Source of the DNA: DATFVA01 sp963832715
Lineage (GTDB): Bacteria > Bacteroidota > Ignavibacteria > Ignavibacteriales > Ignavibacteriaceae
Length of the DNA: 64,000 nucleotides
Direction: 5' to 3'
NCBI GenBank assembly: GCA_963832715.1
Contig: CAWHVB010000008.1
Span: 186,001 to 250,000, forward strand
Made by a program: the position numbers and the translations under genes. The notes under the pieces are model-generated. The model was given only the letters and a program-made list of their open reading frames with translations, had not been told where the DNA came from and ran no database searches. This document shows positions 1-8,607 of this stretch, piece by piece. Numbering within the stretch: position 1 is the stretch's first letter; the number at the start of each line of letters is the position of its first letter.

Positions 1-1725
1 CAGATCGGATGTCGGCTTTAACCTTGTCTGCCAGCTGAGTACATACTGAACCGATTTCTGAGCAAGCAGAGGTTTGATGTCTGCTAAATTTTTATCACGC
101 AGTTCATAGTAGTAAGGAGGCTGGTAATAAAATCCCCATCCGAAATTTAGTTTATTGTCGGCGTTAAGACTGTAGTTTATATTCAGCCGTGGACTTACAA
201 GCGTCTGTTTATTGTAAAAATACTGCAGTACTCTTATACCTAAATCAGTCTGAAGCTTTTCGTTTATATAAATATTATCTGTAAGATAGCCGGAGACAGA
301 ATTGAACCCGATGTCCTGCCGGATGTTCTGACTCGTTGGCGGATTTAATACGGTATCAGGACCGCTTTCGTACGTCGACGCAATAAGGCTGTTCTGCATA
401 TCTGAAATTTTCACCTTAAATCCGCCCTGCAGGTTGTGCGTCTCCTGTTTATATGAAATATCCGATTTAATTTCATACGTACTTACACGCAGATTGTTTT
501 CATCTTTATCATAAGCAGTTTTAAGATATAACCGGTTATCCCCGGGGTTGTAGGCATCTTCCGAATAGTAGACCCTGCCTGCGAGGTCTCTGTTTTCATT
601 TTCCTCATTCGAGTAATATGCAAGCGACAGGTCAGCGCCGAGATTATCCGACAGCTGCGATAAGTATTTTATGCCGTATATGTTTCTGTTGAAACTATAG
701 TACTGTTTCCCGTCATACTCGAGTGTAACCTGCCGGATATCCGTTCTGCTAAGCTGAAAATATCCGTCCCAGCTTTCCGGTGTCAGATCAAATTTATTGA
801 ATGCCTTTAAAAAGAACAGTTCGAGAGCAGAAGTTTTTGATAAATAAACTGAAGATAAAAGTTGAAAGTCGTAGAAAAGCGGCCGGTACTTTCCGCTTGT
901 CTGCAGTTTATCTGCGAAAAGAGCCGGGTTGGCATACCGCACTCCCGTCGATAAATTTATAATGCCCATTCTTTTATTCAGCGTCAGCCCGGTATTCAGA
1001 AGGTCAGCATTAAATGTCCCGTTCAGTGTTGAATCGAAATTATTTTTGTAATTGATTTCGAGTACAGAAGACATTTTGTCATCGAATTTAGCGGGGAAAG
1101 CTCCATTGTAAAACTGAATATTTTCAACCATATCCTGGTTGACAATTGATTGATTTTCTTCGATACCCTGCTGAAGAAGAAACGGTCTATAGATCTCGTA
1201 CCCGTTCAGGTAGATCAGATTTTCATCAAAATTTCCGCCTCTTACATTATATGCACTCGTTAGTTCGTTATTTGATGTAACACCGGGAAGAATTTTAACT
1301 CCTCTTATTACATCTGAATAAAGGTTAGGCATAGCTGCAAGGTCTTTTTCCTTTATTTCCTGGACTGTAATTGATTTAGGGACTTCCCCTTTGACGCTTA
1401 CTTCATTCGTCTCGTAAATTTCAGGCGTTAATGAGATATTTAATACTTTTGATTTGATATCAGCAGGGATTTTTACTTCTTCAACTTTTCGCTTGTACCC
1501 GATGCAGCTGAATGTTATAGAGTGATGGCCGGCTGATATTTTGAGTATATAATGACCGTTACTGTCGGATATCGCACCTTCGGATGTTCCGTTAATAATA
1601 ATATTAACGTCCTTAACAGGGATATTGCTTGAATCTTTGGTTATCTTTCCTGAAAGGGTAATGGTCCTCTGCTGGGCGCAGAGATGAGCTGTAAAAATTA
1701 TCAGGATTAATACAGTAAACTTCAT
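1..1725 (-). CDS. TonB-dependent receptor with carboxypeptidase-regulatory-like N-terminal domain (3' end beyond window)
   Basis: This reading frame is open from an ATG at 1725 to the window edge (575 codons), so the C-terminus is missing. The start has a GGAG ribosome-binding site. The product begins with a signal peptide ending near residue 18 (LCAQ). A carboxypeptidase-D-regulatory-like beta domain follows (about 20-105: TLSGKITKDSSNIPVKDV, then an SNGHYILKI strand). Next comes a TonB plug (about 110-230) with VRGGNFDENLIYLNG, typical of SusC/TonB-type plugs. The rest is barrel-like, with alternating polar and aromatic strands. Family knowledge: such receptors import large substrates across the outer membrane using TonB energy. 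The substrate cannot be told, and no SusD-like partner is visible. It lies about 155 bp downstream of the BNR protein gene on the same strand, with a hairpin between them. Confidence 0.9.
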   Translation of the reverse strand, partial: MKFTVLILIIFTAHLCAQQRTITLSGKITKDSSNIPVKDVNIIINGTSEGAISDSNGHYILKISAGHHSITFSCIGYKRKVEEVKIPADIKSKVLNISLTPEIYETNEVSVKGEVPKSITVQEIKEKDLAAMPNLYSDVIRGVKILPGVTSNNELTSAYNVRGGNFDENLIYLNGYEIYRPFLLQQGIEENQSIVNQDMVENIQFYNGAFPAKFDDKMSSVLEINYKNNFDSTLNGTFNADLLNTGLTLNKRMGIINLSTGVRYANPALFADKLQTSGKYRPLFYDFQLLSSVYLSKTSALELFFLKAFNKFDLTPESWDGYFQLSRTDIRQVTLEYDGKQYYSFNRNIYGIKYLSQLSDNLGADLSLAYYSNEENENRDLAGRVYYSEDAYNPGDNRLYLKTAYDKDENNLRVSTYEIKSDISYKQETHNLQGGFKVKISDMQNSLIASTYESGPDTVLNPPTSQNIRQDIGFNSVSGYLTDNIYINEKLQTDLGIRVLQYFYNKQTLVSPRLNINYSLNADNKLNFGWGFYYQPPYYYELRDKNLADIKPLLAQKSVQYVLSWQTRLKPTSDL

Positions 1726-1832
1726 TAAATCTCCGAATGAAAAAAACAATTAGTTTACAGTATTAATTTTTTATAGGCGAATCCTTTTATTACTTCAAAA
1801 ATATTGAAAAATTGCTGACAGGGCAATCAAAT

Positions 1833-1858
1833 TCCGGGGGCATAATTTATCCCCCGGA
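1833..1858 (-). terminator. GC-rich hairpin after the BNR propeller gene
   Basis: A perfect 8-bp inverted repeat (TCCGGGGG / CCCCCGGA) with a 10-nt loop lies about 25 bp past the stop of the minus-strand gene 1882-5061. The following U-run is weak (ATTTGATT), so it may be a terminator or an mRNA-stabilising hairpin. Confidence 0.55.
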
Positions 1859-1881
1859 CTCCTTAATTATCTTTATTTCAA

Positions 1882-4800
1882 TTATTGCTGATAATTTATT
1901 GGTTCTATCTCATCAAAAAAAGATATCCCGGCTTTTTGAACTTCATCCTGGTAGTCTTTCCAGGCCGTTTCAAAAAAGTTATTCACCCTGCTGATCGTCA
2001 TTTTAAGTTTCTCATCCGCCAGTAATAATGCCTCATCTGCTGTTTTACCGGGTGAATCATAAGATGAATTTACATACTCATAAACCGACGATAATCTTGA
2101 TCCGAGTGTCCCGGGATTTTCTCTTAGTCCCTGTATTTCGGGCTGATTGATCAATTCAAGCAGGTTTTTTAGCGAGTCTTTTACAGCTTTTGATTTTTTT
2201 GTCACGCTGTCTATCTGAACTCCACCCTTTCCCTTAATCCGTTCTTTTATCAGTTCTATTGTTTTTTCAGCATCGCGGATCCTGTCCGCGGCTTTTGTCG
2301 CAGTTTCAACCCTCGATAGGATTTTATCAAGGTAATCACTCCTTGCTTTCAGATTTGCTAATGAGAAATTAACACGCGGATCGGTTTTGACATTTACCCA
2401 CGTAGAGTCATAATTATCTGCGAACACTACCTTAATAGAGTATTTCCCGGGAAGAACAGATGGTCCCCCGTATTCATGCTCTTTTTCAGGTTTGGGCGTA
2501 TCCGGCCAGCGGACACCCTTTCTGTCGTAATTCCAATAAATCCTGTTAATTCCCGGTTCAATTTTTTCGTTCAATGTTCTGATAACTTTTCCGTCGGGGC
2601 CTGATATCTCTACCTTAACACTGTCCATTGTTTTCTTTTCAGCAGCTGATGAATCCTTTCCGGTTACATTTTTATCAGCAGAAGTATCAGGATTTACAAT
2701 AAATGTAATCATTGCCCCCGAAGGTCGGTTGTCGCCTTTGAAGCCGCTTGCGCCGGGAAATAAAGGTCCGGAACCATGCCAGCTGAAAATTTCATCGGAA
2801 GTTTCCGGTACAGGGAAGAGATAGAGATCCTTATCCAGGATGTTAGTGTTCCCGGCTATTTCCCTGAGCGGTTGAATATTATCAAGGATATAAACTGCGC
2901 GTCCGAAGGTGCCTAATATAAGGTCACTCTCGCGCGGCTGGATCTGCATATCCATCGTAGAAACATCCGGATAATCAGTTTTCCATTTATTCCAGGTCTT
3001 TCCTTTATCGAAACTGACGTAAAGACCGAACTCAGTTCCGAGGAAAACAAGATTAGGCTGTACCGGGTCCTGAAGTATAGACAAAGCATAGCCGAAAATT
3101 GAATCATCTTCTGCAATCTTTGTCCAGCTTTCCCCAAAGTCCTTTGTATAATAAGCATATGTATTCCAGTCGTTTCTTCTGTGATTATCAAGGACAACCC
3201 ATGCTTCAGATTCAGTATATGCAGATGCCCTTACCTGCGGAATCCAGGTTCCCGCTGGAACACCTTTCAAATTACCCGAAACATTTTTCCAGGTTTTGCC
3301 GTCATCTTTAGTAACCTGAAGATTGCCGTCATCCGTTCCGGCCCATATCACTTTTGTATTTACCGGACTCGGATCGATTGATACAATTGTTGTAAAGTTT
3401 TCAGCATCTGTCACATCATAGGTAAGTCCGCCGCTTTCATACTGATTCTGTTTTGAGGTATCATTGGTTGTCAGATCAGGAGAAATAATCTCCCAGCTGC
3501 TGCCCCTGTCAGTACTCTTATGAAGAAACTGGCTTCCATAATAAATCGTTCCTTTGTCAAACGGATCCTGTGCAATCGCAGCGTTCCAGTTAAACCTTAG
3601 CTTTACAGTATCAGGATCGGGAGGGCGTATGAATGTATTATGTCCTGTTTCTACATCATACCTTACAAGGTTGCCGCCCTGCGACATTGAATATCCATAC
3701 CGGGAATCTGAAGGATCAGAAACAACATCGAAGCCGTCCCCATAACTTAACATTTGCCAGTAAGCATTTGTTATTCCGCTATGGCTCAGAACGCGGTTAG
3801 GTCCTCTCCAGGAACCATTATCCTGCATTCCGCCGTAAACATTGTAAGGAATATCCATATCATAACTGATATGATAGAACTGTGCAAGCGGTAGATTTTC
3901 AACGAAGCGCCATGTTTTTCCTTTGTCATGGGAAATTGCCATTCCGCCGTCATTGCCGTCTATAAGAAAGGCAGGATCTTCCGGACTAATCCAGAAAGCA
4001 TGATGATCAGGGTGGAGCTTATTCCACGAGATTAATGTCTCAAAAGATTTCCCCCCGTCTTCGCTTACAGTAACAACCGAATGAATGTCATAGATCCGGT
4101 TTTCATTTTCAGGGTCTACAGCGAGTTGTGCATAATAGAAAGGACGGTCTCCTACGTCTTTATTATTCACCATTTTCCATTTATAACCTCCGTCGTCAGA
4201 ACGGTACAATGCATTCTTTTTTGATTCAACCATGGCATATATTACATCCGGGTATTTATTGCATAGCGCCAGTCCAATTCTGCCAAGTTCACCAGCAGGC
4301 AATCCGTCTTTTTCAGTTCTTTTTTTCCAGTTCTTTCCGCCGTCAAAGGTAACATATAAACCAGAGCTGGGACCGCCTGATTTGAAGAACCACGGCCACC
4401 GCCTGTATTCCCACATTGCTGCAAACAACTTATCCGGATTTACCGGATCGATTATCAGATCCGCAGCGCCTGTTTTCTTATCGACGTAAAGTACCTTCTT
4501 CCATGATTCGCCTCCATCGGTAGTTTTGTAAACTCCGCGCTCTTCGGTACTATCCCAGGCAGTACCTAATGCGGCGGCATAAACAATATCAGTGTTACGG
4601 GGATTAATAATGATCCTGCTTATGTTTCTTGTTTTATCAAGTCCGAGGTGCTTCCATGTCTTCCCCCCGTCAATGCTTTTGTAAATTCCGTTGCCGCTTG
4701 ACTGACTGTTCCTCGGGTTCGCTTCGCCTGTTCCCACCCATATTATATCCGGCACAGTCTGATCTACTGCAACGGCTCCTATTGATAATACAGGCTCCTT

Positions 4801-5061
4801 GTCAAAAACTGGTTCCCAGTTGACCCCGGCACTGGTCGACCGCCACAAACCGCCTGATGCTGTTCCTGCATAAATTATATCGGTATTCCTCATTACCACA
4901 TCAAAGGCTGTTACTCTTCCGCTCATTCCGGCAGGACCAATGCTTCGCGGTTTCATTCCTTTAAACTTATCCATCTGAATTTTTTGGGCATGTACCTGCA
5001 CGCTGCAGGATAAACTCATTATAAATGAGGCAATAACCAGGAGTCTTAAAAAGCATTTCAT
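1882..5061 (-). CDS. Secreted BNR/sortilin-type beta-propeller protein (glycosyl-hydrolase-like family)
   Basis: A 1059-residue exported protein. The signal peptide ends near VHAQ (residues 23-26); an internal SLSC could act as an unusual lipobox but does not fit well. Residues about 35-800 contain many BNR/Asp-box-like repeats (for example STSAGVNW, SIDGGKTWKH, TTDGGESWKK, SDDGGYKWK, TKDDGKTWKN). These indicate a large sortilin/VPS10-like or sialidase-like propeller. The N-terminal KPRSIGPAGMSGRV is characteristic of a widespread Bacteroidota family usually annotated as 'glycosyl hydrolase', although no enzymatic activity is established from sequence. The last 200 residues are an Ig-like strand region followed by a helical tail. 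No T9SS sorting domain is visible. The ATG has an AGGGAA ribosome-binding site. An 11-bp repeat array lies about 210-270 bp upstream. Confidence 0.85.
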   Translation of the reverse strand: MKCFLRLLVIASFIMSLSCSVQVHAQKIQMDKFKGMKPRSIGPAGMSGRVTAFDVVMRNTDIIYAGTASGGLWRSTSAGVNWEPVFDKEPVLSIGAVAVDQTVPDIIWVGTGEANPRNSQSSGNGIYKSIDGGKTWKHLGLDKTRNISRIIINPRNTDIVYAAALGTAWDSTEERGVYKTTDGGESWKKVLYVDKKTGAADLIIDPVNPDKLFAAMWEYRRWPWFFKSGGPSSGLYVTFDGGKNWKKRTEKDGLPAGELGRIGLALCNKYPDVIYAMVESKKNALYRSDDGGYKWKMVNNKDVGDRPFYYAQLAVDPENENRIYDIHSVVTVSEDGGKSFETLISWNKLHPDHHAFWISPEDPAFLIDGNDGGMAISHDKGKTWRFVENLPLAQFYHISYDMDIPYNVYGGMQDNGSWRGPNRVLSHSGITNAYWQMLSYGDGFDVVSDPSDSRYGYSMSQGGNLVRYDVETGHNTFIRPPDPDTVKLRFNWNAAIAQDPFDKGTIYYGSQFLHKSTDRGSSWEIISPDLTTNDTSKQNQYESGGLTYDVTDAENFTTIVSIDPSPVNTKVIWAGTDDGNLQVTKDDGKTWKNVSGNLKGVPAGTWIPQVRASAYTESEAWVVLDNHRRNDWNTYAYYTKDFGESWTKIAEDDSIFGYALSILQDPVQPNLVFLGTEFGLYVSFDKGKTWNKWKTDYPDVSTMDMQIQPRESDLILGTFGRAVYILDNIQPLREIAGNTNILDKDLYLFPVPETSDEIFSWHGSGPLFPGASGFKGDNRPSGAMITFIVNPDTSADKNVTGKDSSAAEKKTMDSVKVEISGPDGKVIRTLNEKIEPGINRIYWNYDRKGVRWPDTPKPEKEHEYGGPSVLPGKYSIKVVFADNYDSTWVNVKTDPRVNFSLANLKARSDYLDKILSRVETATKAADRIRDAEKTIELIKERIKGKGGVQIDSVTKKSKAVKDSLKNLLELINQPEIQGLRENPGTLGSRLSSVYEYVNSSYDSPGKTADEALLLADEKLKMTISRVNNFFETAWKDYQDEVQKAGISFFDEIEPINYQQ

Positions 5062-5269
5062 TTGCAGATTTCCCTGTTAGTTGAACTTAAGGGTGAGATG
5101 TTATTCTGTTTTTCCATTCGTTCAGAAAAATACTGAACTTAAAACAAAATAGAAATTGTCGACGATAAAATCAGGCCTGCCCAATTTAATAGAAACAGAA
5201 GACCCGAAATCTTTAACCTGTATCTGCAGTATAGATTAATGAAGTCTAATCCAGGCAGAAAAACCCTAT

Positions 5270-5334
5270 TAATTCGAAGTGAATACGCTTTGAATACGGA
5301 GTGAATACGCTTTGAATACGCTCTGAATACGCTT
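5270..5334. repeat. Array of six 11-bp direct repeats, consensus GAATACGCTTT
   Basis: Consecutive 11-mers read TAATTCGAAGT, GAATACGCTTT, GAATACGGAGT, GAATACGCTTT, GAATACGCTCT and GAATACGCTT(a). The GAATACG half is nearly invariant and the remaining four bases vary. The period is one helical turn and no reading frame covers it. It sits upstream of the minus-strand gene starting at 5061. A cis-regulatory array is a reasonable guess; simple tandem duplication is the alternative. Confidence 0.8.
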
Positions 5335-5351
5335 AAAACCCCAAATTTCCC

Positions 5352-5377
5352 CGAAAAAACCGGAGCGAATTCCGGAT
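5352..5377 (-). terminator. Rho-independent terminator after the C11-like gene
   Basis: On the minus strand a CCGGA-ATTCGC-TCCGG stem-loop is followed directly by TTTTTT, just past the stop codon at 5387. The stem is short (5 bp), but placement and U-run fit. Confidence 0.6.
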
Positions 5378-5386
5378 AACATTAGA

Positions 5387-6412
5387 TTATTGACTATCGA
5401 AGCTTCTTTGTCTGCAGCCCCATCCGGAATGACTTTTTTTATTTTTGTTTTTGCCGAATTCAGGCGGATTGTAGAAAACCGTCACCCCGTTTTCCATGTC
5501 AGGTTCCAGGTAGGATTTTATCGAATTACAATCGCAGTTGCTGATTGCTTGTTCAGGTTGAGAACCGGAATATCCATTATTGATTTTCAAAATTGTGCGT
5601 ACATAAGGTCCGGTTTTGTCAATATCATAAAGCGAAATGGTAATAACGGTTAAAGTATTCTGTTTAAGCTGGTCAAATGCATTTTGTGCAAATGAATATG
5701 CAAAAGAATAAGGATCGTAGCTGTTATTGTTAAGCAGTTTAAGAGAAGCTGAATTCATCTGAGAGAGATGAAGATTTTCAGGAGATGCAATAAGATATTT
5801 TGTGTAAGGAGAAAGCAGTGAAACCATCTCCGGCGTGCCGTTATTGCAGGTTGATAATACGATCAGATCAAATTTATTTTCCCCCGCAAATAATTTAACC
5901 GATTTAGAAAATAATTCCCGGTTAAAATTGATTTCCGGATGGGTTTCATTATAGGGATTTATATCACCGCCTTTTACCGGGATTTCGTGCCCATAATACA
6001 AAAGGAACCTGCGGGATCCAGTCTTATCTTTATCCCTGTACTGATTATAAAGCGATATTTCCTTAGTAAGATCGGAATCTGACTGGTCTCTTGTATAGGA
6101 ATCTTCCTTAATTCGCTTCCCGTTACTGAAATAATAAAAATGGCTGTCATCCTGCGGAAAAAATAAAAACTTTGAAGCAGGACCCTGATGAAAAATGAAT
6201 ACCTCTGAATTTTCGAGGGATTCTGCAGCATCTAAAGCCTGGCTTAATATTTCATTATCTGCATAATGAGCAGTACCTGAAGTATCATGAAATAAATAAT
6301 CAGCGTCGCCATGTATTATATAAATAATAACGAAATGCTGTTGTTCCTGCGCAGAATATGCGGTAAGAACAGGTGCAGTAATCAGAAGAATTAAAAAAAT
6401 AAAATATTTCAT
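5387..6412 (-). CDS. Secreted C11 (clostripain)-like caspase-fold peptidase
   Basis: A 341-residue protein with a signal peptide (about 1-21). The fold is suggested by two motifs: a hydrophobic strand ending in FLLYYGHE (His142) and a second strand, FDLIVLSTCNNG (Cys189), followed by a segment resembling the 'YLIASPE' strand of clostripain-type proteins. In family C11 (clan CD) the His/Cys pair forms the catalytic dyad. Here the residue after the Cys differs from the usual pattern, so activity is inferred only. The C-terminus is basic (residues about 320-341, rich in K, N and R). The gene lies 33 bp downstream of a small tail-anchored protein gene on the same strand and probably shares its transcript. 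It is the first of two clan-CD proteins within 7 kb; the CHAT protein at 9689-12514 is the other. Confidence 0.7.
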   Translation of the reverse strand: MKYFIFLILLITAPVLTAYSAQEQQHFVIIYIIHGDADYLFHDTSGTAHYADNEILSQALDAAESLENSEVFIFHQGPASKFLFFPQDDSHFYYFSNGKRIKEDSYTRDQSDSDLTKEISLYNQYRDKDKTGSRRFLLYYGHEIPVKGGDINPYNETHPEINFNRELFSKSVKLFAGENKFDLIVLSTCNNGTPEMVSLLSPYTKYLIASPENLHLSQMNSASLKLLNNNSYDPYSFAYSFAQNAFDQLKQNTLTVITISLYDIDKTGPYVRTILKINNGYSGSQPEQAISNCDCNSIKSYLEPDMENGVTVFYNPPEFGKNKNKKSHSGWGCRQRSFDSQ

Positions 6413-6420
6413 GAATCAGA

Positions 6421-6438
6421 AGCCGGCCTCAGCCGGCT
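6421..6438 (-). terminator. Intercistronic hairpin AGCCGGC-CTCA-GCCGGCT
   Basis: A perfect 7-bp GC stem with a 4-nt loop sits in the 33-bp gap between two minus-strand genes. There is no U-run, so attenuation or mRNA processing is as likely as termination. Confidence 0.4.
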
Positions 6439-6445
6439 CAATTAT

Positions 6446-6883
6446 CTATAAAAGCAATGCGACAAGTATTATAATAAGAACGAGCGCTATTACGCTGATT
6501 GTAATGTATTCTGCCGACTGTTCAAACTGCTGCATGGAGTAATTTGCAAACTGGTTAAGACTGGCATCCTTTACTTTATCGTAGCCATTCAAACCATTTA
6601 ATTCATTTTTTTTATCCTGTACCTTCTGCTTAAAATAATTTATTCCGGCCATGTCCTTTGCAGATAAAGGCATCTGTTGAACCCTATTAAAGGCGTTCAG
6701 CAAGTCATCAAATGAATTATTAAGGATCGCCCTCTTTTGAACAGGATTTTCCTCCTGCTGTACTTTCCTATTAATTTTATTAAAATAATCTTTCAATTCT
6801 TTCTGCGTATGATTACCCGCGAAGGCAGAGCCGGTTAAGAAAAACGTAAGTAAAGAAAAAATCACTATCTTAAATTTTATCAT
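6446..6883 (-). CDS. Small exported protein with C-terminal transmembrane helix
   Basis: A 145-residue protein of unknown function. It has an N-terminal signal peptide (SLLTFFLTGSAFAG, cleavage near residue 22). A charged, mostly helical central part (about 25-120, rich in K, Q and N) follows, and the protein ends in one hydrophobic helix (YITISVIALVLIIILVALLL) at the extreme C-terminus. This suggests a periplasmic helical domain anchored at its tail to the inner membrane. The ATG has a clear GGAGAT ribosome-binding site. It is immediately upstream of the C11-like peptidase gene and probably co-transcribed with it; a partner or substrate role is possible but unsupported by any recognised domain. 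Confidence 0.65.
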   Translation of the reverse strand: MIKFKIVIFSLLTFFLTGSAFAGNHTQKELKDYFNKINRKVQQEENPVQKRAILNNSFDDLLNAFNRVQQMPLSAKDMAGINYFKQKVQDKKNELNGLNGYDKVKDASLNQFANYSMQQFEQSAEYITISVIALVLIIILVALLL

Positions 6884-7229
6884 TTATATCTCCATTATAT
6901 TATTATTTCCATTCAGTGAAAGAATACGAAACAAAGTGAAGGATGACTGTGAGAGCTAACACCGGCTTAATCCGAAATCAAATCTGTGCACCGTTAATCA
7001 ATTTGCAGCGATTTGAATGATCACTGTCAATACGGTGTAGTAATTCGACAAGGAACAGTAGTACAGGGATTCCCGGTGCTCTGATTCCTGGAGTTTAATA
7101 ACTGTAAATAACCTTTGAGATTTAGGTGTAATTGAATTAAGTTAACAGGAGTTAACCGTTCTATACGGTAAGGTTCTTTATATAATGACTCTAATCAAAT
7201 AAACTTTAACAAATAATCGGGAGTTAGCT
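6884..7229. other. Divergent intergenic region with small palindromes
   Basis: 346 bp between divergently transcribed genes, expected to hold both promoters. Visible structure: two GTTAAC palindromes 10 bp apart (7141-7146, 7151-7156), followed by a 5-bp inverted repeat ACCGT-TCTAT-ACGGT (7155-7169). This cluster ends about 60 bp before the YIP1-family start and may be an operator. Nothing else is recognised. Confidence 0.4.
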
Positions 7230-7826
7230 ATGAACCTTGTTGACCGTGCTAAAAACATTCTGCTAAGTCCGAACACTGAATGGGAAGTGATCCGTTCAGA
7301 AACTCCAACAACCGCTCAATTATTTTCACAATATGCAGTCATCCTTGCCGCCATCCCTGCCTTAGCAGGATTCATCGGGTATTACCTTATCGGCTTATCT
7401 TTTGGCGGCTTCGGAACTATAAGGCTTGGAATCGGCACCGCATTTTCCTGGGCTATCCTTACCTTCATACTTTCTCTTGTAAGTGTTTATGTACTGGGCT
7501 GGATTATTGATGCTCTCGCTCCCTCATTCGGTTCAACAAAAGATTTCATTTCTTCTCTGAAAGTAGCTGTCTATGCTTATACTGCTGCATGGGTAGCAGG
7601 GATTTTTCAAATCATACCTTCACTCTCTTTCCTGGCGGCCCTGGCAGGAATTTACAGTCTTGTTCTGCTGTATATCGGACTGAAAAAAGTTAAGCTTGTT
7701 CCCGAGGATAAACTAATCGGTTATTTTGTAATAACCATAATAGTAACATTAGTTCTTTATTTTGTAATCGGGGCGATAATAAGTTCAATAGTTTTCAGAG
7801 ACTATCTTTTCAGAGGAACTTTATAA
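7230..7826 (+). CDS. YIP1-family integral membrane protein
   Basis: A 198-residue protein. It starts with the conserved YIP1-type opening NLVDRAKNILLSPNTEWEVI, whose N-terminal amphipathic region precedes the first membrane segment. About five transmembrane helices follow (near residues 32-55, 67-95, 110-130, 135-150, 165-188). Bacterial members are membrane proteins of unknown function often found beside regulatory or envelope genes. The ATG is preceded by GGGAG. A strong terminator follows the stop, so this gene is probably a single transcription unit, separate from the sigma-like gene downstream. Confidence 0.8.
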   Translation: MNLVDRAKNILLSPNTEWEVIRSETPTTAQLFSQYAVILAAIPALAGFIGYYLIGLSFGGFGTIRLGIGTAFSWAILTFILSLVSVYVLGWIIDALAPSFGSTKDFISSLKVAVYAYTAAWVAGIFQIIPSLSFLAALAGIYSLVLLYIGLKKVKLVPEDKLIGYFVITIIVTLVLYFVIGAIISSIVFRDYLFRGTL

Positions 7827-7835
7827 AACGTTATT

Positions 7836-7867
7836 ATATCCGCCTCTTTAAGGAGGCGGATATTTTC
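7836..7867 (+). terminator. Strong hairpin terminator after the YIP1 gene
   Basis: An 11-bp perfect stem (ATATCCGCCTC / GAGGCGGATAT) with a 6-nt loop, followed by TTTTC, starts 9 bp after the stop codon at 7826. Confidence 0.85.
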
Positions 7868-7948
7868 AGATCTTCAGATAAATCATGTTTCCGTTGACCC
7901 GAAAGCAGCCGGTTCATATATTCTACAAACCATCCAGGAGCATAGCAG

Positions 7949-8542
7949 ATGGATATGAATGAAAAATACTTTTCAAATGGCTCACGCGGTTTCAAGATAT
8001 TGAATCGATTTTACCTTAAGTACAGGGATCTTTTCACCAGGACTATTTTTATAGAGTTTGATGACTTCAAAAACCAGATATTTCTTAATATATCAGGCAT
8101 CAGACTTTCGGACGATATCATCAACGAGGAAGCGTACATTATTGGTGCAATGAAGATTCAATGCAGGGTGCAGCTCGATAAGGCAATAAGAAGTAAAAAA
8201 GTGGTATCGGAGAGCAGAACAACCGGCACATCTGCTGATGTAGAAAGTCCATCATACCTGGAAAAGATAGAAACTGCTCTTCCTGATCCCTATATTTTAC
8301 TCGAAGGTGAGGAACTGCTCAATATTATCAATATTTTTAAAATGCAGCTGAAGACTGAAGACAGAGACCTTCTTAACAGTATGATCGATGAAAAAACAAG
8401 GATGGAAATTGCCCGGGAGAAAAATTCAAATCTAAATACGCTTGATACTCACATCAGAAGATTGAGGATAAAGTTCTTTTCTTTTCTGAAAGACAACGGG
8501 TATAATTATGAAATATTCAGAAAATATGAAAAATATGATTAG
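7949..8542 (+). CDS. Sigma-70-family (ECF-like) sigma factor, divergent
   Basis: A 197-residue cytoplasmic protein. The C-terminal part (about 125-190) looks like sigma region 4: EELLNIINIF, then KTEDRDLLNSMIDEKTRMEIAREKNSNLNTLDTHIRRLRIKFF split as helix-turn-recognition helix, with RMEIAREKN...TLDTHIRRLRIK matching the ECF 'EIA...TVxxRlxRArxkL' pattern. The N-terminal half is expected to be region 2 but is poorly conserved. An AGGAG lies 13 bp upstream of the ATG; a second ATG two codons in is possible. It is followed after 65 bp by a membrane protein with an anti-sigma-type HxxxCxxC motif, supporting a sigma/anti-sigma pair. It could instead be a plain HTH regulator. Confidence 0.65.
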   Translation: MDMNEKYFSNGSRGFKILNRFYLKYRDLFTRTIFIEFDDFKNQIFLNISGIRLSDDIINEEAYIIGAMKIQCRVQLDKAIRSKKVVSESRTTGTSADVESPSYLEKIETALPDPYILLEGEELLNIINIFKMQLKTEDRDLLNSMIDEKTRMEIAREKNSNLNTLDTHIRRLRIKFFSFLKDNGYNYEIFRKYEKYD

Positions 8543-8607
8543 TCATTCTGAAAGTATTTACCGTGTTATTTAAACTTAATAAGCGGACTTAAAGCAGGAA
8601 ATTTGAA

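Larger units (their letters stand above)
5062..5386. other. Intergenic region with terminator and 11-bp repeat array
   Basis: This 325-bp region lies between two minus-strand genes. It holds a terminator of the upstream gene (about 5352-5377) and an 11-bp-phased repeat array (5270-5334). The remaining ~200 bp must contain the promoter of the 1882-5061 gene, but I cannot pinpoint it. Confidence 0.7.

Noticed and set aside
6884..7229. tRNA-like or riboswitch-like structure in the divergent region
   Set aside because: Only small palindromes (GTTAAC, ACCGT/ACGGT) are present, too short for a conserved RNA.
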